A stretch of 64,000 nt of DNA from Prevotella sp. UBA4330 (GCA_002394385.1 DGTS01000010.1:1-64000); one strand, 5' to 3'; counted from the stretch's first letter, positions 8,214-17,319 are shown. Numbers and translations: made by a program. Notes: a model not told the origin generated them from the letters alone.

Positions 8214-9053
8214 TTACTCTTCAGAGTCAGGAGCCTTGTCAATGAGGTCCATGAACTGGTCGAGTTTCGGAGTGATGATAATCTGTGTGCGGCGATTGCG
8301 CTGCTTGCCCAGTTCGGTGCTGTTGGTAGCCAGTGGGTTATACTCGCCGCGGCCGCCTGCTGTGAGACGCTTAGGATCAACGCCATAGCGGTTCTGCAGG
8401 AACTGCACTACGCTCGAAGCGCGCAGACAAGAGAGGTCCCAGTTGTTGCGGATGTTCTCGCGCGAGATGGGCACATTGTCGGTGTTACCCTCCACGAGCA
8501 CGTCATAGTCCTTATAGTCCATGATAATCTTCGCAATCTTAGACAGCGTCTCAGCGGCGCGGTCGTTGATTTCGTACGAACCACTCTTATAGAGCATGTT
8601 GTCGGCAAGAGAGATATAGACAACGCCCTTCAGCACTTGCACGTCCACCTCCTTCAGTTCTTCCTTCGAGAGCGAGCGTGTGAGGTTGTTCGTAAGCACC
8701 ATGTTCAGCGAGTCGCTCTTCGACTTTACCTCCACCAAGTGGCGTATATACTGGTTCGACTCGTTTATCTGGTCCACCAGTTTCTCAATGCTGATGTTGT
8801 TCTGGCTTGCGTTTGTGAGACTCTTGTCGAGCGACTGCTGGAGTCGTGCGTTGTTACGTCGCAGTTCCTTCACCTGCTCTTCGAGGCTCGACACGCGTGT
8901 GTTCGAAGCCGCCAGTTGTTCCTTTGTGTTCTGGAGGTTAGTCGTCAAGTCCTTGTTCTCCAATTTACAGTTGTCGAGATCTTTCTTGCTGGCGCAACTT
9001 GAAATGAGCAGTGCACCCGCAAACAGTGTCATTGCTAAAATACTCTTTTTCAT
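8214..9053 (-). CDS. OmpA-family lipoprotein, peptidoglycan-binding
   Basis: A 279-residue lipoprotein (signal ending LLISSC, Cys20). Residues 25-130 form a long coiled coil (LENKDLTTNLQNTKEQL and following heptads). The C-terminal OmpA/MotB domain (about 150-265) contains VLVEGNTDNVPI, NWDLSCLRASSV and the peptidoglycan-binding RNRRTQIIITP motif. It probably links the outer membrane to the cell wall. No acidic residues stand directly after the lipid cysteine, so it should face the periplasm. It is convergent with the lipoprotein gene, the terminator lying between them. Confidence 0.9.
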   Translation of the reverse strand: MKKSILAMTLFAGALLISSCASKKDLDNCKLENKDLTTNLQNTKEQLAASNTRVSSLEEQVKELRRNNARLQQSLDKSLTNASQNNISIEKLVDQINESNQYIRHLVEVKSKSDSLNMVLTNNLTRSLSKEELKEVDVQVLKGVVYISLADNMLYKSGSYEINDRAAETLSKIAKIIMDYKDYDVLVEGNTDNVPISRENIRNNWDLSCLRASSVVQFLQNRYGVDPKRLTAGGRGEYNPLATNSTELGKQRNRRTQIIITPKLDQFMDLIDKAPDSEE

Positions 9054-9077
9054 ATTCTTTCTAAAGTTTATAGTTTG

Positions 9078-9085
9078 CGAAGTTA
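9078..9085 (-). promoter_or_regulatory. -7 box TAACTTCG for the OmpA-like gene
   Basis: On the minus strand TAACTTCGC, a TTCG variant of the -7 consensus, stands 24 nt before the start codon. The same TTCG form precedes the GH2 gene. Confidence 0.5.
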
Positions 9086-9171
9086 ATATCTTCGTGAGTT
9101 AGTCACGTTATTATAAAGACGTTTGTCAGCGAGATTTGTTGCATGGCATTATGTTTTTTTAACCGAATCGG

Positions 9172-9215
9172 AGTAAAATAGGCTATATTGATGAGTAAAA
9201 TAGGCTATTTTACTT
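9172..9215. repeat. AATAGGCTATTTTAC repeat (family R1), two copies
   Basis: Two units of the near-palindrome AAAATAGGCTATTTT with AGTA between them. Other arrays stand at 45571-45643, 56264-56331 and 63103-63170. This one lies in the 352-nt spacer between the divergent OmpA-like and GH2 genes, which holds no gene. Confidence 0.85.
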
Positions 9216-9232
9216 TCCAATAGTATATCAAC

Positions 9233-9315
9233 GGGGATGCGAAAGGACATCAATGAGGATACGAAAGGACATCAATGAGAGTGCGAAAGAGCATCAATGG
9301 GAATGCGAGAGGGCA
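9233..9315. repeat. Tandem repeat GATGCGAAAGGACATCAATG (about 22 nt, four units)
   Basis: Four consecutive degenerate units directly after the R1 repeat. The units differ at one to five positions. No reading frame is conserved. Confidence 0.8.
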
Positions 9316-9372
9316 ATTCTAAAATAATCATAAATAGGGAGTTGAGGATTAGGTAATGAGGAATAGTTTTGC

Positions 9373-9380
9373 TATCTTCG
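9373..9380 (+). promoter_or_regulatory. -7 box TATCTTCG for the GH2 gene
   Basis: TATCTTCGC, a TTCG variant of the consensus, lies 25 nt before the TTG start at 9406. No TTTG at proper -33 spacing. Confidence 0.5.
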
Positions 9381-9405
9381 CAGAAGAATTTTAAAACTTA
9401 CTGCT

Positions 9406-11976
9406 TTGAAGACAAAACTTTTTATATTATCACTATTCGTGTCGGCAAATTGCTTGGCACAACGTACAGAGACTTACATCAGCAACTGGCAGTTCTCACG
9501 CGACGGTACGTCGTGGCAGACGGTGACGGTGCCGCACGACTGGGCCATCAATGGACCCTTTGACAAGAAATGGGACTTGCAAAAGGTGGCCATAACTCAG
9601 AACGGTGAGACCGAGGCCACAGAGAAGAGCGGCCGCTCAGGCGCGCTCCCTTGGATTGGAGAAGGATGGTATCGCACCGAGGTGACGATTCCCGACGGCT
9701 ACGAACATGCCGAGTTGCTCTTCGACGGGGCAATGTCGGAGCCGCTGGTGTTCATCAACGGCAAGGCGGCAGGCTTCTGGGCATACGGTTATAACGCTTT
9801 CCGTGTGGATGCGACACCATTCATCAGCGACGGGAAACTGGACATCGGTGTATACCTGAACAACTTTGAGGAAAGTTCACGTTGGTATCCTGGTGCAGGC
9901 ATCTACCGCCCCGTGACGCTCATTCTGACGCAGAAAGCGCGCATAGACGACTGGAGCGTGTTTGTGAAAACAACGTCGATAGACAGCCAGGGGGCACTGG
10001 TGAACGTCTCGTTCACCGCCAAGGATGCCAAGGAAGGCATGAAGGTGGCGGTATATCTGAAAGACCCGCAGGGCAACTTCGTGGGAAGGAAGAACATCGA
10101 CATGCCCGCCGACGGCAAGGTCAGCACCGACTTCCGCGTGACCGACCCGCTGTTGTGGTCGCCCGAAAGTCCCACGCTCTATCGTGCTGGCATCAGCATC
10201 GCCGCAATGGAGACGCAAGACGATACTGGAGCAGGACCCGGCAGAGGGCGCATGCCCGGACTTCGCCCCTTGGACAACAAGGAATGGAAGTTCGGAATAC
10301 GCACCGTCAGCGTAAGCAAGGAGCATGGGTTCCAACTGAACGGCGTGACACGGAAACTGAAAGGCGTGTGCCTGCACCACGACCTCGGACCACTGGGCGC
10401 AGCCATTGACCGCGATGCCCTCGCAAGACAGATAAAAATACTGAAAGACATGGGCTGCGACGCTATCCGCACCGCCCACAACATGCCCTCGACATGGCAG
10501 ATGGAACTGTGCGACTCGCTGGGAATGATGGTGATGGCAGAGAGTTTCGACATGTGGATATACCCCAAGTGCAAGAACGGCTACGCACGTTTCTTCGAGC
10601 AATGGGCTGAGAAGGACATCGAGAACCTCGTGCTGAACCACCGCAACCACCCGTCAGTGGTGATGTGGTCGATAGGCAACGAGATTCCCGAACAGTGGAG
10701 CGACGAGGGCCGACAGATATCCGAACGACTGCAAAACCTAATACATAGTCTCGACGACACACGCCCCGTGACGCAGGGAATGGACCGTGCCGAAGAGGCT
10801 TTGGGCTCGGGGTTCGCGCAGGTTATGGACGTGCCGGGATTCAACTACCGCGTACATAAATACGACAAGAACATCACCCAACTGCCAGTGGGTTTCCTGC
10901 TCGGTTCGGAAACGGGTTCTACGGTGAGCAGCCGCGGCGTTTATAAGTTCCCTGTCGTGATTACCGACAACTCGAAGTTCGCCTCCTATTCGCCAAACTA
11001 CGACCCTGCGGCACTGACTCATGCTGACGGACAATGCTCAAGTTACGACACGGAATACTGTCCGTGGAGCAATCTGCCCGACGATGACTTCCTGATGATG
11101 GACGACCGCACTTACACCATAGGGCAGTTTGTGTGGACGGGCTTCGACTATCTGGGCGAACCGACGCCATACGACGAGTACTGGCCCAGCCGCTCGAGTT
11201 ATTTCGGCATCTGCGACCTTGCGGGATTGCCCAAGGACAGATACTATCTCTACCGCTCGCAGTGGAACACCGCTGAGCACACCCTGCACATGCTGCCCCA
11301 CTGGACGTGGCCGGGACGCGAGGGCAAGGTGACTCCCGTATATGTATATACCGACCTTCCGGAGGCAGAACTCTTCGTGAACGGCAAGAGCCAGGGGCGC
11401 ATCCGCAAGGACATGACGCAGAAAGAACTGGCTTGCGACCCGCAACACCCTGAGCAGCAAAAGGCAGAGCGCAATGTGCTCGACCGCTACCGTCTGCGCT
11501 GGAACAACGTGAAGTATGAGCCAGGCGAGATTCGTGTGGTGGCGTATGACAAGAACGGAAACAAGGCATTGGAACGCTCGACACGAACGGCGGGCAAGGC
11601 AGAAAGACTCGTCATGAGCACCTCGCTCATCCCCACCCCATCGGCAGATGGCAGATATCTTGACTCTGAAAGTGCCGTTACACATAAGGAGAATACTATT
11701 TTCATTACGGTCACCATGACCGACGGCAACGGTCGTCTTGTGCCCAATGCCCAGGACAACCTGCGTTTCGAGGTTAGCGGTGCAGGAGAATTTGTGGCGG
11801 CATGCAACGGCGATGCCACCTCGCTTCAGCCGTTCACGCAGCCCGAGATGCGGCTCTTCAACGGTCAGGCAGTCATCGTGGTGCGAGCCAACGGAAAGAA
11901 GGGCGACATCAAGGTGAGAGCCACGTCGCTTGAGAGTGGAATAAGCAAGGAGATTACCGTGAACATTGAACTTTGA
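9406..11976 (+). CDS. Secreted GH2 beta-galactosidase-type glycosidase
   Basis: An 856-residue GH2 enzyme with a signal peptide (cleavage near Ala18-Gln19), so periplasmic or surface. Order: sugar-binding jelly roll (about 25-175), Ig-like domain (180-300), catalytic barrel (305-590) and C-terminal Ig-like domains. The acid/base is Glu426 in MWSIGNEIPE, the nucleophile Glu502 in LLGSETGS. Family enzymes hydrolyse terminal beta-galactosides; exact specificity is not readable. The start codon is TTG, needed to keep the signal peptide. A Gly/Arg/Pro-rich stretch at 269-291 looks like an extra linker before the barrel. The last codons and stop lie in a repeat of GAACATTGAACTTT type. No SusC/SusD pair is adjacent; the arabinan-like locus begins 5.5 kb downstream. 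Confidence 0.88.
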   Translation: MKTKLFILSLFVSANCLAQRTETYISNWQFSRDGTSWQTVTVPHDWAINGPFDKKWDLQKVAITQNGETEATEKSGRSGALPWIGEGWYRTEVTIPDGYEHAELLFDGAMSEPLVFINGKAAGFWAYGYNAFRVDATPFISDGKLDIGVYLNNFEESSRWYPGAGIYRPVTLILTQKARIDDWSVFVKTTSIDSQGALVNVSFTAKDAKEGMKVAVYLKDPQGNFVGRKNIDMPADGKVSTDFRVTDPLLWSPESPTLYRAGISIAAMETQDDTGAGPGRGRMPGLRPLDNKEWKFGIRTVSVSKEHGFQLNGVTRKLKGVCLHHDLGPLGAAIDRDALARQIKILKDMGCDAIRTAHNMPSTWQMELCDSLGMMVMAESFDMWIYPKCKNGYARFFEQWAEKDIENLVLNHRNHPSVVMWSIGNEIPEQWSDEGRQISERLQNLIHSLDDTRPVTQGMDRAEEALGSGFAQVMDVPGFNYRVHKYDKNITQLPVGFLLGSETGSTVSSRGVYKFPVVITDNSKFASYSPNYDPAALTHADGQCSSYDTEYCPWSNLPDDDFLMMDDRTYTIGQFVWTGFDYLGEPTPYDEYWPSRSSYFGICDLAGLPKDRYYLYRSQWNTAEHTLHMLPHWTWPGREGKVTPVYVYTDLPEAELFVNGKSQGRIRKDMTQKELACDPQHPEQQKAERNVLDRYRLRWNNVKYEPGEIRVVAYDKNGNKALERSTRTAGKAERLVMSTSLIPTPSADGRYLDSESAVTHKENTIFITVTMTDGNGRLVPNAQDNLRFEVSGAGEFVAACNGDATSLQPFTQPEMRLFNGQAVIVVRANGKKGDIKVRATSLESGISKEITVNIEL

Positions 11977-11996
11977 ACTTTAAACATTGAACATTC
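11961..11996. repeat. GAACATTGAACTTT repeat overlapping the GH2 gene end
   Basis: Degenerate units ACATTGAACTTTGAACTTTA cross the stop codon at 11976 and supply the last residues (NIEL) of the GH2 protein. Confidence 0.65.
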
Positions 11997-12054
11997 TTAT
12001 CTCCTTCAACTTGCGAATTTTGAGATATATTTTTCTCGATTAGAAAAAAAGTAG

Positions 12055-12062
12055 TACCTTTG
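12055..12062 (+). promoter_or_regulatory. -7 box TACCTTTG for purL
   Basis: TACCTTTGC matches the consensus exactly. It would leave a leader of about 140 nt that contains the large inverted repeat. Confidence 0.6.
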
Positions 12063-12073
12063 CAGCGTCCAAG

Positions 12074-12136
12074 TAGGAGGTGACGTGTCCCACGTCACAA
12101 AATCACGGATTATGACGTGGGACACGTCACCTCCTA
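12074..12136 (+). promoter_or_regulatory. Perfect 24-bp inverted repeat in the purL leader
   Basis: The arms 12074-12097 and 12113-12136 are exact reverse complements around a 15-nt loop. Each arm itself contains the small palindrome TGACGTGTCCCACGTCA, so either arm can fold alone or both can fold together. There is no T-run after it, so it is not a plain terminator. It lies between the purL -7 box and the start codon. It could be an RNA switch, a double operator for a dimeric regulator, or a palindromic repeat element. Confidence 0.85.
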
Positions 12137-12205
12137 TTGTAAACAGACGAATAAATTGTAGTTATTATAGCAGCATTAAAAGCAACCTAATATTTCAGAA
12201 CGATT

Positions 12206-15200
12206 ATGATTCTTTTCTTTAAGACTCCCACAAAGAGCATCATTGCAACTGAGGCAGACCATCAGTTGAACGTACAGGAAATCGAAGAGTTATGCTGGCT
12301 TTACGGCGGTGCAGAACTGCTGGCATCGGCAGGCGAAGCACAAACGACGGTAGAGGGATTCTTCGTTGGTCCGCGTCGCGAGATGGTAACACCATGGAGC
12401 ACCAATGCGGTAGAGATTACACAGAACATGAATCTCAAAGGCATCCAACGCATCGAGGAGTACTTCCCCGTTGCCGACGAGAACGCCGAGCACGACCCCA
12501 TGCTTCAGCGCATGTATAAGGGGCTGAACCAGGAAGTGTTCACCGTGAAGCGCGAGCCGGAGCCTATCAAGCACGTGGAGAACCTTGAAGAATATAACGA
12601 ACAGGAAGGTCTGGCACTCTCGCCAGCCGAGATTGACTATCTGCACAACGTGGAGAAGCAACTGGGCAGACCACTCACCGACAGCGAAATCTTCGGTTTC
12701 GCACAGATAAACTCGGAGCACTGCCGCCACAAGATATTCGGTGGCAAGTTCATCATCGACGGCAAGGAGATGGAGTCGAGCCTGTTCAACATGATAAAGA
12801 AAACGACAAAGGAGAATCCACATAAGATTCTCTCGGCATATAAAGACAACGTGGCTTTCTCGCAAGGTCCGATGGTTGAGCAGTTCGCGCCTGCCGACCA
12901 ATCGACGAGCGACTGGTTCCAGGTGAAGGAGATAGAGAGCGTCATCTCGCTGAAAGCAGAGACACACAACTTCCCCACCACCGTAGAGCCATTCAACGGT
13001 GCCGCAACGGGCACTGGCGGTGAGATTCGCGACCGTATGGGCGGCGGCGTTGGCTCGTGGCCTATCGCTGGAACAGCGGTTTACATGACATCATATTCAC
13101 GACTGGCAGACAGATGTGCCGAGGCATGGGAGCAGATTCTGCCTGTACGCCAGTGGCTGTATCAGACACCAGAGCAGATTCTCATAAAGGCAAGTAACGG
13201 TGCTTCCGACTTCGGAAACAAGTTCGGACAGCCGCTGATTACAGGTTCTGTGCTCACCTTCGAGCATCAGGAGGGCGACGAGAAATATGCTTACGACAAG
13301 GTGATTATGCTTGCCGGCGGTGTGGGTTACGGCACAAAGCGAGACTGCCTGAAGAAAGAGCCGACGAAAGGAAACAAGATCGTTGTGGTGGGTGGCGACA
13401 ACTACCGCATCGGTCTCGGTGGAGGCTCGGTGTCATCGGTTGACACGGGACGCTACTCTAACGGCATCGAACTGAACGCCATTCAGCGTGCCAACCCTGA
13501 AATGCAGAAGCGTGCGTACAACCTTGTGCGTGCCCTGTGCGAAGAAGACGTGAACCCCGTTGTGAGCATTCACGACCACGGAAGCGCCGGACACGTGAAC
13601 TGCCTCTCGGAACTTGTTGAGGAGTGTGGCGGCGAGATAGACATGACGAAACTGCCTATCGGCGACAAGACGCTGTCGGCAAAAGAAATAATAGCCAACG
13701 AGAGCCAGGAGCGCATGGGACTGCTCATCGACGAGAAGCACATCGAGCATGTGCGCCGCATTGCCGAGCGCGAGCGTGCTCCGCTGTATGTGGTGGGCGA
13801 GACAACAGGCGATGCTCACTTCTCTTTCCGTCAGGGCGACGGCGTGAAGCCCTTCGACCTTGACGTGGCTCAGATGTTTGGCCACTCGCCAGTGACGGTG
13901 ATGAAAGACGAAACCGTTGAACGCCACTACGCTCCGGCAGCCTATGACAAGTCAGGCTCTTCAGAGACACTCGACAACTATGTGAAGGACGTGCTCACAC
14001 TTGAGGCTGTGGCATGTAAGGACTGGCTGACTAACAAGGTTGACCGTTCTGTGACAGGTAAGATAGCACGCCAGCAATGTCAGGGCGAGATACAGTTGCC
14101 GTTGAGCGACTGTGGTGTTGTGGCTCTCGACTATCGCGGCACGAAAGGCATCGCTACAGCACTGGGACATGCTCCGCAGGCTGGTCTTGCCAATCCAGCA
14201 GCAGGCAGTGTGCTCTCTGTTGCCGAGTCGCTGACAAATATCGTATGGGCTCCGCTCGAAGAGGGACTCGACAGCGTGTCGCTCTCAGCCAACTGGATGT
14301 GGCCATGCCGCTCGCAGAAAGGTGAGGATGCCCGTCTTTACAAGGCAGTGAAGGCACTCTCAGACTTCTGCTGCGCCCTGCATATCAACGTGCCTACGGG
14401 CAAGGACTCGCTATCAATGAGCCAGCAATATCCTAACGGCGACAAGATTATAGCCCCCGGAACGGTGATTGTAAGTTCTGGCGGCGAGGTGTCTGACGTT
14501 AAGAAGGTTGTTTCGCCAGTACTGGTGAACGACAAGGGCACCACACTCTTCCACATCGACTTCTCTTTCGACGAGCAACGCCTTGGCGGCAGCGCTTTCG
14601 CACAGACAAGAGGCAAGGTGGGCGACGATGTTCCAATGGTGAAAAAACCAGAATATTTCCGCAACGCATTCAATGCTTTGCAGGACATGATAAAGCAAGG
14701 TCTCGTGATTGCCGGTCACGACATCAGCGCCGGCGGACTCATCACGACACTGCTCGAAATGACCTTCGCCAACCAAAACGGCGGTCTCGATATCGACCTG
14801 AGTGCATTCAGTGGCGACGATATCGTGAAGACACTGTTCGCCGAGAACCCCGGTGTGGTGATTCAGGTGGCAGACAGCGACATCGAGGCTGTGGAGAACC
14901 TGCTCGACGAGATGGGCATCAGTTACGCTCCTATCGGCAAGCCTGCCGAGGCACGCTGCGTGAAGGTGAAGAAGGATGGCTTCAGCCACTGCTTCGACAT
15001 CAACGAGATGCGCGACACATGGTATGAGACTTCTCATCTGCTCGACCGTCGCCAGAGTTTCAACGGATGTGCCGACGAGCGCGCAAAGAACTACAAGAAC
15101 CAACCTCTGGAGATGAAGTTCAACGACAACTTCCAGGGAACACTGGCACAGTATGGACTCAGTGCAGACCGTTGGAAAGAAACGAATAAGGACAACTCAC

Positions 15201-15949
15201 GTCCGAAGGCAGCCATCATCCGTGAGAAGGGAACCAACGGCGAGCGCGAAATGGCATACTCGCTGTGGCTTGCCGGCTTCGATGTCAAGGACGTTATGAT
15301 GACCGACCTCATCACCGGCCGCGAGACTCTTGAGGAAGTGAATATGATTGTCTTCTGTGGTGGTTTCTCTAACTCTGACGTTCTCGGCAGCGCAAAGGGC
15401 TGGGCAGGTGCATTCCTGTATAATCCGAAGGCAAAGGAGGCTCTCGACAAGTTCTATGCCCGCGAAGACACACTCTCTCTGGGTATATGCAACGGCTGCC
15501 AACTGATGGTAGAGTTGGGACTGACGGGTGCAAAGGGTGCAAAAATGCTCCATAACACTTCCCACAAGTTTGAAAGTGACTTCGTTTCGCTGGCCATCCC
15601 ACAGAACGACAGCGTGATGTTTGGTTCGCTGAGCGGAAACAAACTCGGCATCTGGGTGGCTCACGGAGAAGGCAAGTTCTCACTGCCAGAAGCAGAAAAA
15701 GAGTATAACATCATTGCGAAATACAACTATCACGGCTATCCCGCCAATCCTAACGGCAGCGACTACGACGTGGCTGGTATCTGCTCTAAGGACGGACGGC
15801 ACCTCGCCATGATGCCTCACCTCGAGCGTGCCATCTTCCCATGGCAGAACGCATGGTATCCACGCGACCGCCGCTTCGACGAGGTGACACCGTGGATTGA
15901 GGCCTTCGTCAATGCACGTAAGTGGATTGAGGAAAAGGTAAAAAAGTAA
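12206..15949 (+). CDS. purL: Phosphoribosylformylglycinamidine synthase, single-chain type
   Basis: Fourth step of purine synthesis: FGAR + glutamine + ATP to FGAM. The 1247-residue protein is the large one-chain form with an N-terminal PurS-like domain, two AIRS-type halves (INSEHCRHKIF and ETHNFPTTVEPFNGAATGTGG mark the first active site; VHVNCL and HDISAGGLITTLLEM occur further on), and a C-terminal class I glutamine amidotransferase. Its nucleophile is Cys1095 in LGICNGCQLM, and the His/Glu end segment is MMPHLERAIFPWQ. The final residues and stop (EEKVKK) are encoded by the R3 repeat GGTAAAAAAGTAA. A leader with a large palindrome suggests regulation. Confidence 0.96.
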   Translation: MILFFKTPTKSIIATEADHQLNVQEIEELCWLYGGAELLASAGEAQTTVEGFFVGPRREMVTPWSTNAVEITQNMNLKGIQRIEEYFPVADENAEHDPMLQRMYKGLNQEVFTVKREPEPIKHVENLEEYNEQEGLALSPAEIDYLHNVEKQLGRPLTDSEIFGFAQINSEHCRHKIFGGKFIIDGKEMESSLFNMIKKTTKENPHKILSAYKDNVAFSQGPMVEQFAPADQSTSDWFQVKEIESVISLKAETHNFPTTVEPFNGAATGTGGEIRDRMGGGVGSWPIAGTAVYMTSYSRLADRCAEAWEQILPVRQWLYQTPEQILIKASNGASDFGNKFGQPLITGSVLTFEHQEGDEKYAYDKVIMLAGGVGYGTKRDCLKKEPTKGNKIVVVGGDNYRIGLGGGSVSSVDTGRYSNGIELNAIQRANPEMQKRAYNLVRALCEEDVNPVVSIHDHGSAGHVNCLSELVEECGGEIDMTKLPIGDKTLSAKEIIANESQERMGLLIDEKHIEHVRRIAERERAPLYVVGETTGDAHFSFRQGDGVKPFDLDVAQMFGHSPVTVMKDETVERHYAPAAYDKSGSSETLDNYVKDVLTLEAVACKDWLTNKVDRSVTGKIARQQCQGEIQLPLSDCGVVALDYRGTKGIATALGHAPQAGLANPAAGSVLSVAESLTNIVWAPLEEGLDSVSLSANWMWPCRSQKGEDARLYKAVKALSDFCCALHINVPTGKDSLSMSQQYPNGDKIIAPGTVIVSSGGEVSDVKKVVSPVLVNDKGTTLFHIDFSFDEQRLGGSAFAQTRGKVGDDVPMVKKPEYFRNAFNALQDMIKQGLVIAGHDISAGGLITTLLEMTFANQNGGLDIDLSAFSGDDIVKTLFAENPGVVIQVADSDIEAVENLLDEMGISYAPIGKPAEARCVKVKKDGFSHCFDINEMRDTWYETSHLLDRRQSFNGCADERAKNYKNQPLEMKFNDNFQGTLAQYGLSADRWKETNKDNSRPKAAIIREKGTNGEREMAYSLWLAGFDVKDVMMTDLITGRETLEEVNMIVFCGGFSNSDVLGSAKGWAGAFLYNPKAKEALDKFYAREDTLSLGICNGCQLMVELGLTGAKGAKMLHNTSHKFESDFVSLAIPQNDSVMFGSLSGNKLGIWVAHGEGKFSLPEAEKEYNIIAKYNYHGYPANPNGSDYDVAGICSKDGRHLAMMPHLERAIFPWQNAWYPRDRRFDEVTPWIEAFVNARKWIEEKVKK

Positions 15950-15985
15950 AAAAGTAAGAAAGTAAAAAGGTAAGAAAGTAAAAAA
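15935..15985. repeat. GTAAAAAGGTAAGAAA repeat (family R3)
   Basis: Purine-rich units of AAAGTAAAAAGGTAAG type begin inside the end of purL and run up to the GTG start of the next gene. Other copies: 16540-16575, 59690-59850, 60068-60113. Confidence 0.8.
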
Positions 15986-16531
15986 GTGAGCAATATCTAT
16001 TGGGACTCGTTCCGCACCTTCTTTAAGATTGGCGCCGTCACCTTTGGTGGCGGCTATGCCATGATTCCCATCATCGAGACAGAGGTGGTGGATAGACACA
16101 AGTGGGTGAATAAGGAAGAATTGCTCGACCTCATTGCCATAGCACAGAGCACGCCGGGAGTGTTTGCGGTGAACATAAGCACCTTCATAGGCTACAAACT
16201 GCGCGGAACAAAGGGCGCTATATGTGCGACGGCGGGTGCTGCCCTACCCTCGTTCCTGATAATACTGCTCATCGCGATGTTCTTCCATCAGTTCCAGGAC
16301 AACAAGATTATCGCCTCGATATTCAACGGCATACGTCCCGCGGTGGTGGCACTGATTGCTGTGCCGACGTTCAACCTTGCGAAGAGTGCGCACATCACGC
16401 TCTCAAACTGCTGGATACCTATAGCCTGTGCGCTGGCCATCTATGCTTTGGGCGTCTCGCCCATCCTTATTATAATAATAGCAGGAGTGGGCGGATATAT
16501 CTACGGACAGTATATAAAGCCGACGGAATAA
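15986..16531 (+). CDS. Chromate-transport-type membrane protein, first half
   Basis: A 181-residue short-chain ChrA-family protein with about six hydrophobic segments. The family signatures are FFKIGAVTFGGGYAMIPII (about 9-27), TPGVFAVNISTFIGY and GIRPAVVALI. Short-chain members work as pairs, each gene giving one half of the transporter. Despite the name, the true substrate in gut bacteria is not known. Translation starts with GTG directly at the end of the R3 repeat, 36 nt after purL. Pairs with the gene at 16711. Confidence 0.85.
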   Translation: MSNIYWDSFRTFFKIGAVTFGGGYAMIPIIETEVVDRHKWVNKEELLDLIAIAQSTPGVFAVNISTFIGYKLRGTKGAICATAGAALPSFLIILLIAMFFHQFQDNKIIASIFNGIRPAVVALIAVPTFNLAKSAHITLSNCWIPIACALAIYALGVSPILIIIIAGVGGYIYGQYIKPTE

Positions 16532-16539
16532 GCAGAGAC

Positions 16540-16680
16540 ATCTAAAAGTAAAAAGGAAAAAAATTAAAAAGGTAAAAACTCATAAACTCACAAACTTATA
16601 AACTCACAAACTCATAAACTCACGAACTCATAAACTCACGAACTCATAAACTCACGAACTCATAAACTCATAAACTCACA
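16540..16680. repeat. R3 repeat followed by ACTCATAAACTCACGA tandem repeat (family R4)
   Basis: An R3 stretch to about 16575 changes into eight or so units of AACTCATAAACTCAC(A/G), period about 8 or 16 nt. It separates the two halves of the transporter. No start or stop of its own. Confidence 0.85.
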
Positions 16681-16710
16681 TTCCTCCTTTTGGGAGGGCT
16701 ACCAAATATC

Positions 16711-17286
16711 ATGATATACCTCTATCTGTTCATCACATTCTTCGAAATCGGACTCTTCGGGTTCGGTGGCGGCTACGGTATGTTGTCGCTGATACAGAAC
16801 GAGGTGGTGAGAACCCACGGATGGATGACGATGAGCGAGTTTACGGATATCGTGGCGATAAGTCAGATGACACCAGGTCCCATCGGCATCAACTCCGCCA
16901 CATACTGCGGCTACACAGCAGTGAAACACGCAGGATATGACGGAGTGATGGCAATACTCGGCAGCGCCACCGCGACATTCGCACTGGTGTTGCCGTCGCT
17001 GATACTGATGATTATCATCAGCAAGATGTTCTTGAAGTTCATGGACACTCCAGCGGTGAAGAACGTGTTCCTAGGTCTTCGCCCCGCCGTTGTCGGTCTG
17101 CTGGGAGCAGCAACACTGATGCTCATGACACCCGAAAACTTCGGAACGCCGACATCAGACCCGTGGCGTTTCTGGATTAGCGTTGCACTGTTTATCTCAT
17201 GTTTTGTAGGTACGAAATTCTTAAAGATAAACCCCATCCGCATGATTCTATACAGCGGTTTCGCCGGACTGCTTCTGCTTTATTAG
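16711..17286 (+). CDS. Chromate-transport-type membrane protein, second half
   Basis: A 191-residue partner of the preceding gene with the same signatures: FFEIGLFGFGGGYGMLSLI, ISQMTPGPIGINSATYCGY and GLRPAVVGLLG. It has about six membrane segments. I chose ATG at 16711; a TTG at 16690 would add seven polar residues from repeat-like sequence (TTTTGGGAGGG). The two halves differ enough to be an old duplication. Confidence 0.83.
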   Translation: MIYLYLFITFFEIGLFGFGGGYGMLSLIQNEVVRTHGWMTMSEFTDIVAISQMTPGPIGINSATYCGYTAVKHAGYDGVMAILGSATATFALVLPSLILMIIISKMFLKFMDTPAVKNVFLGLRPAVVGLLGAATLMLMTPENFGTPTSDPWRFWISVALFISCFVGTKFLKINPIRMILYSGFAGLLLLY

Positions 17287-17319
17287 ACTTCTCGCAGAAC
17301 CACAAACTTATTTATAGCA

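Noticed and set aside
12074..12136. Intrinsic terminator before purL
   Set aside because: The stem is strong but no T-run follows on either strand at the right place.
16540..16680. Possible CRISPR array
   Set aside because: Units are 8-16 nt, directly adjacent and degenerate, without unique spacers or cas genes.
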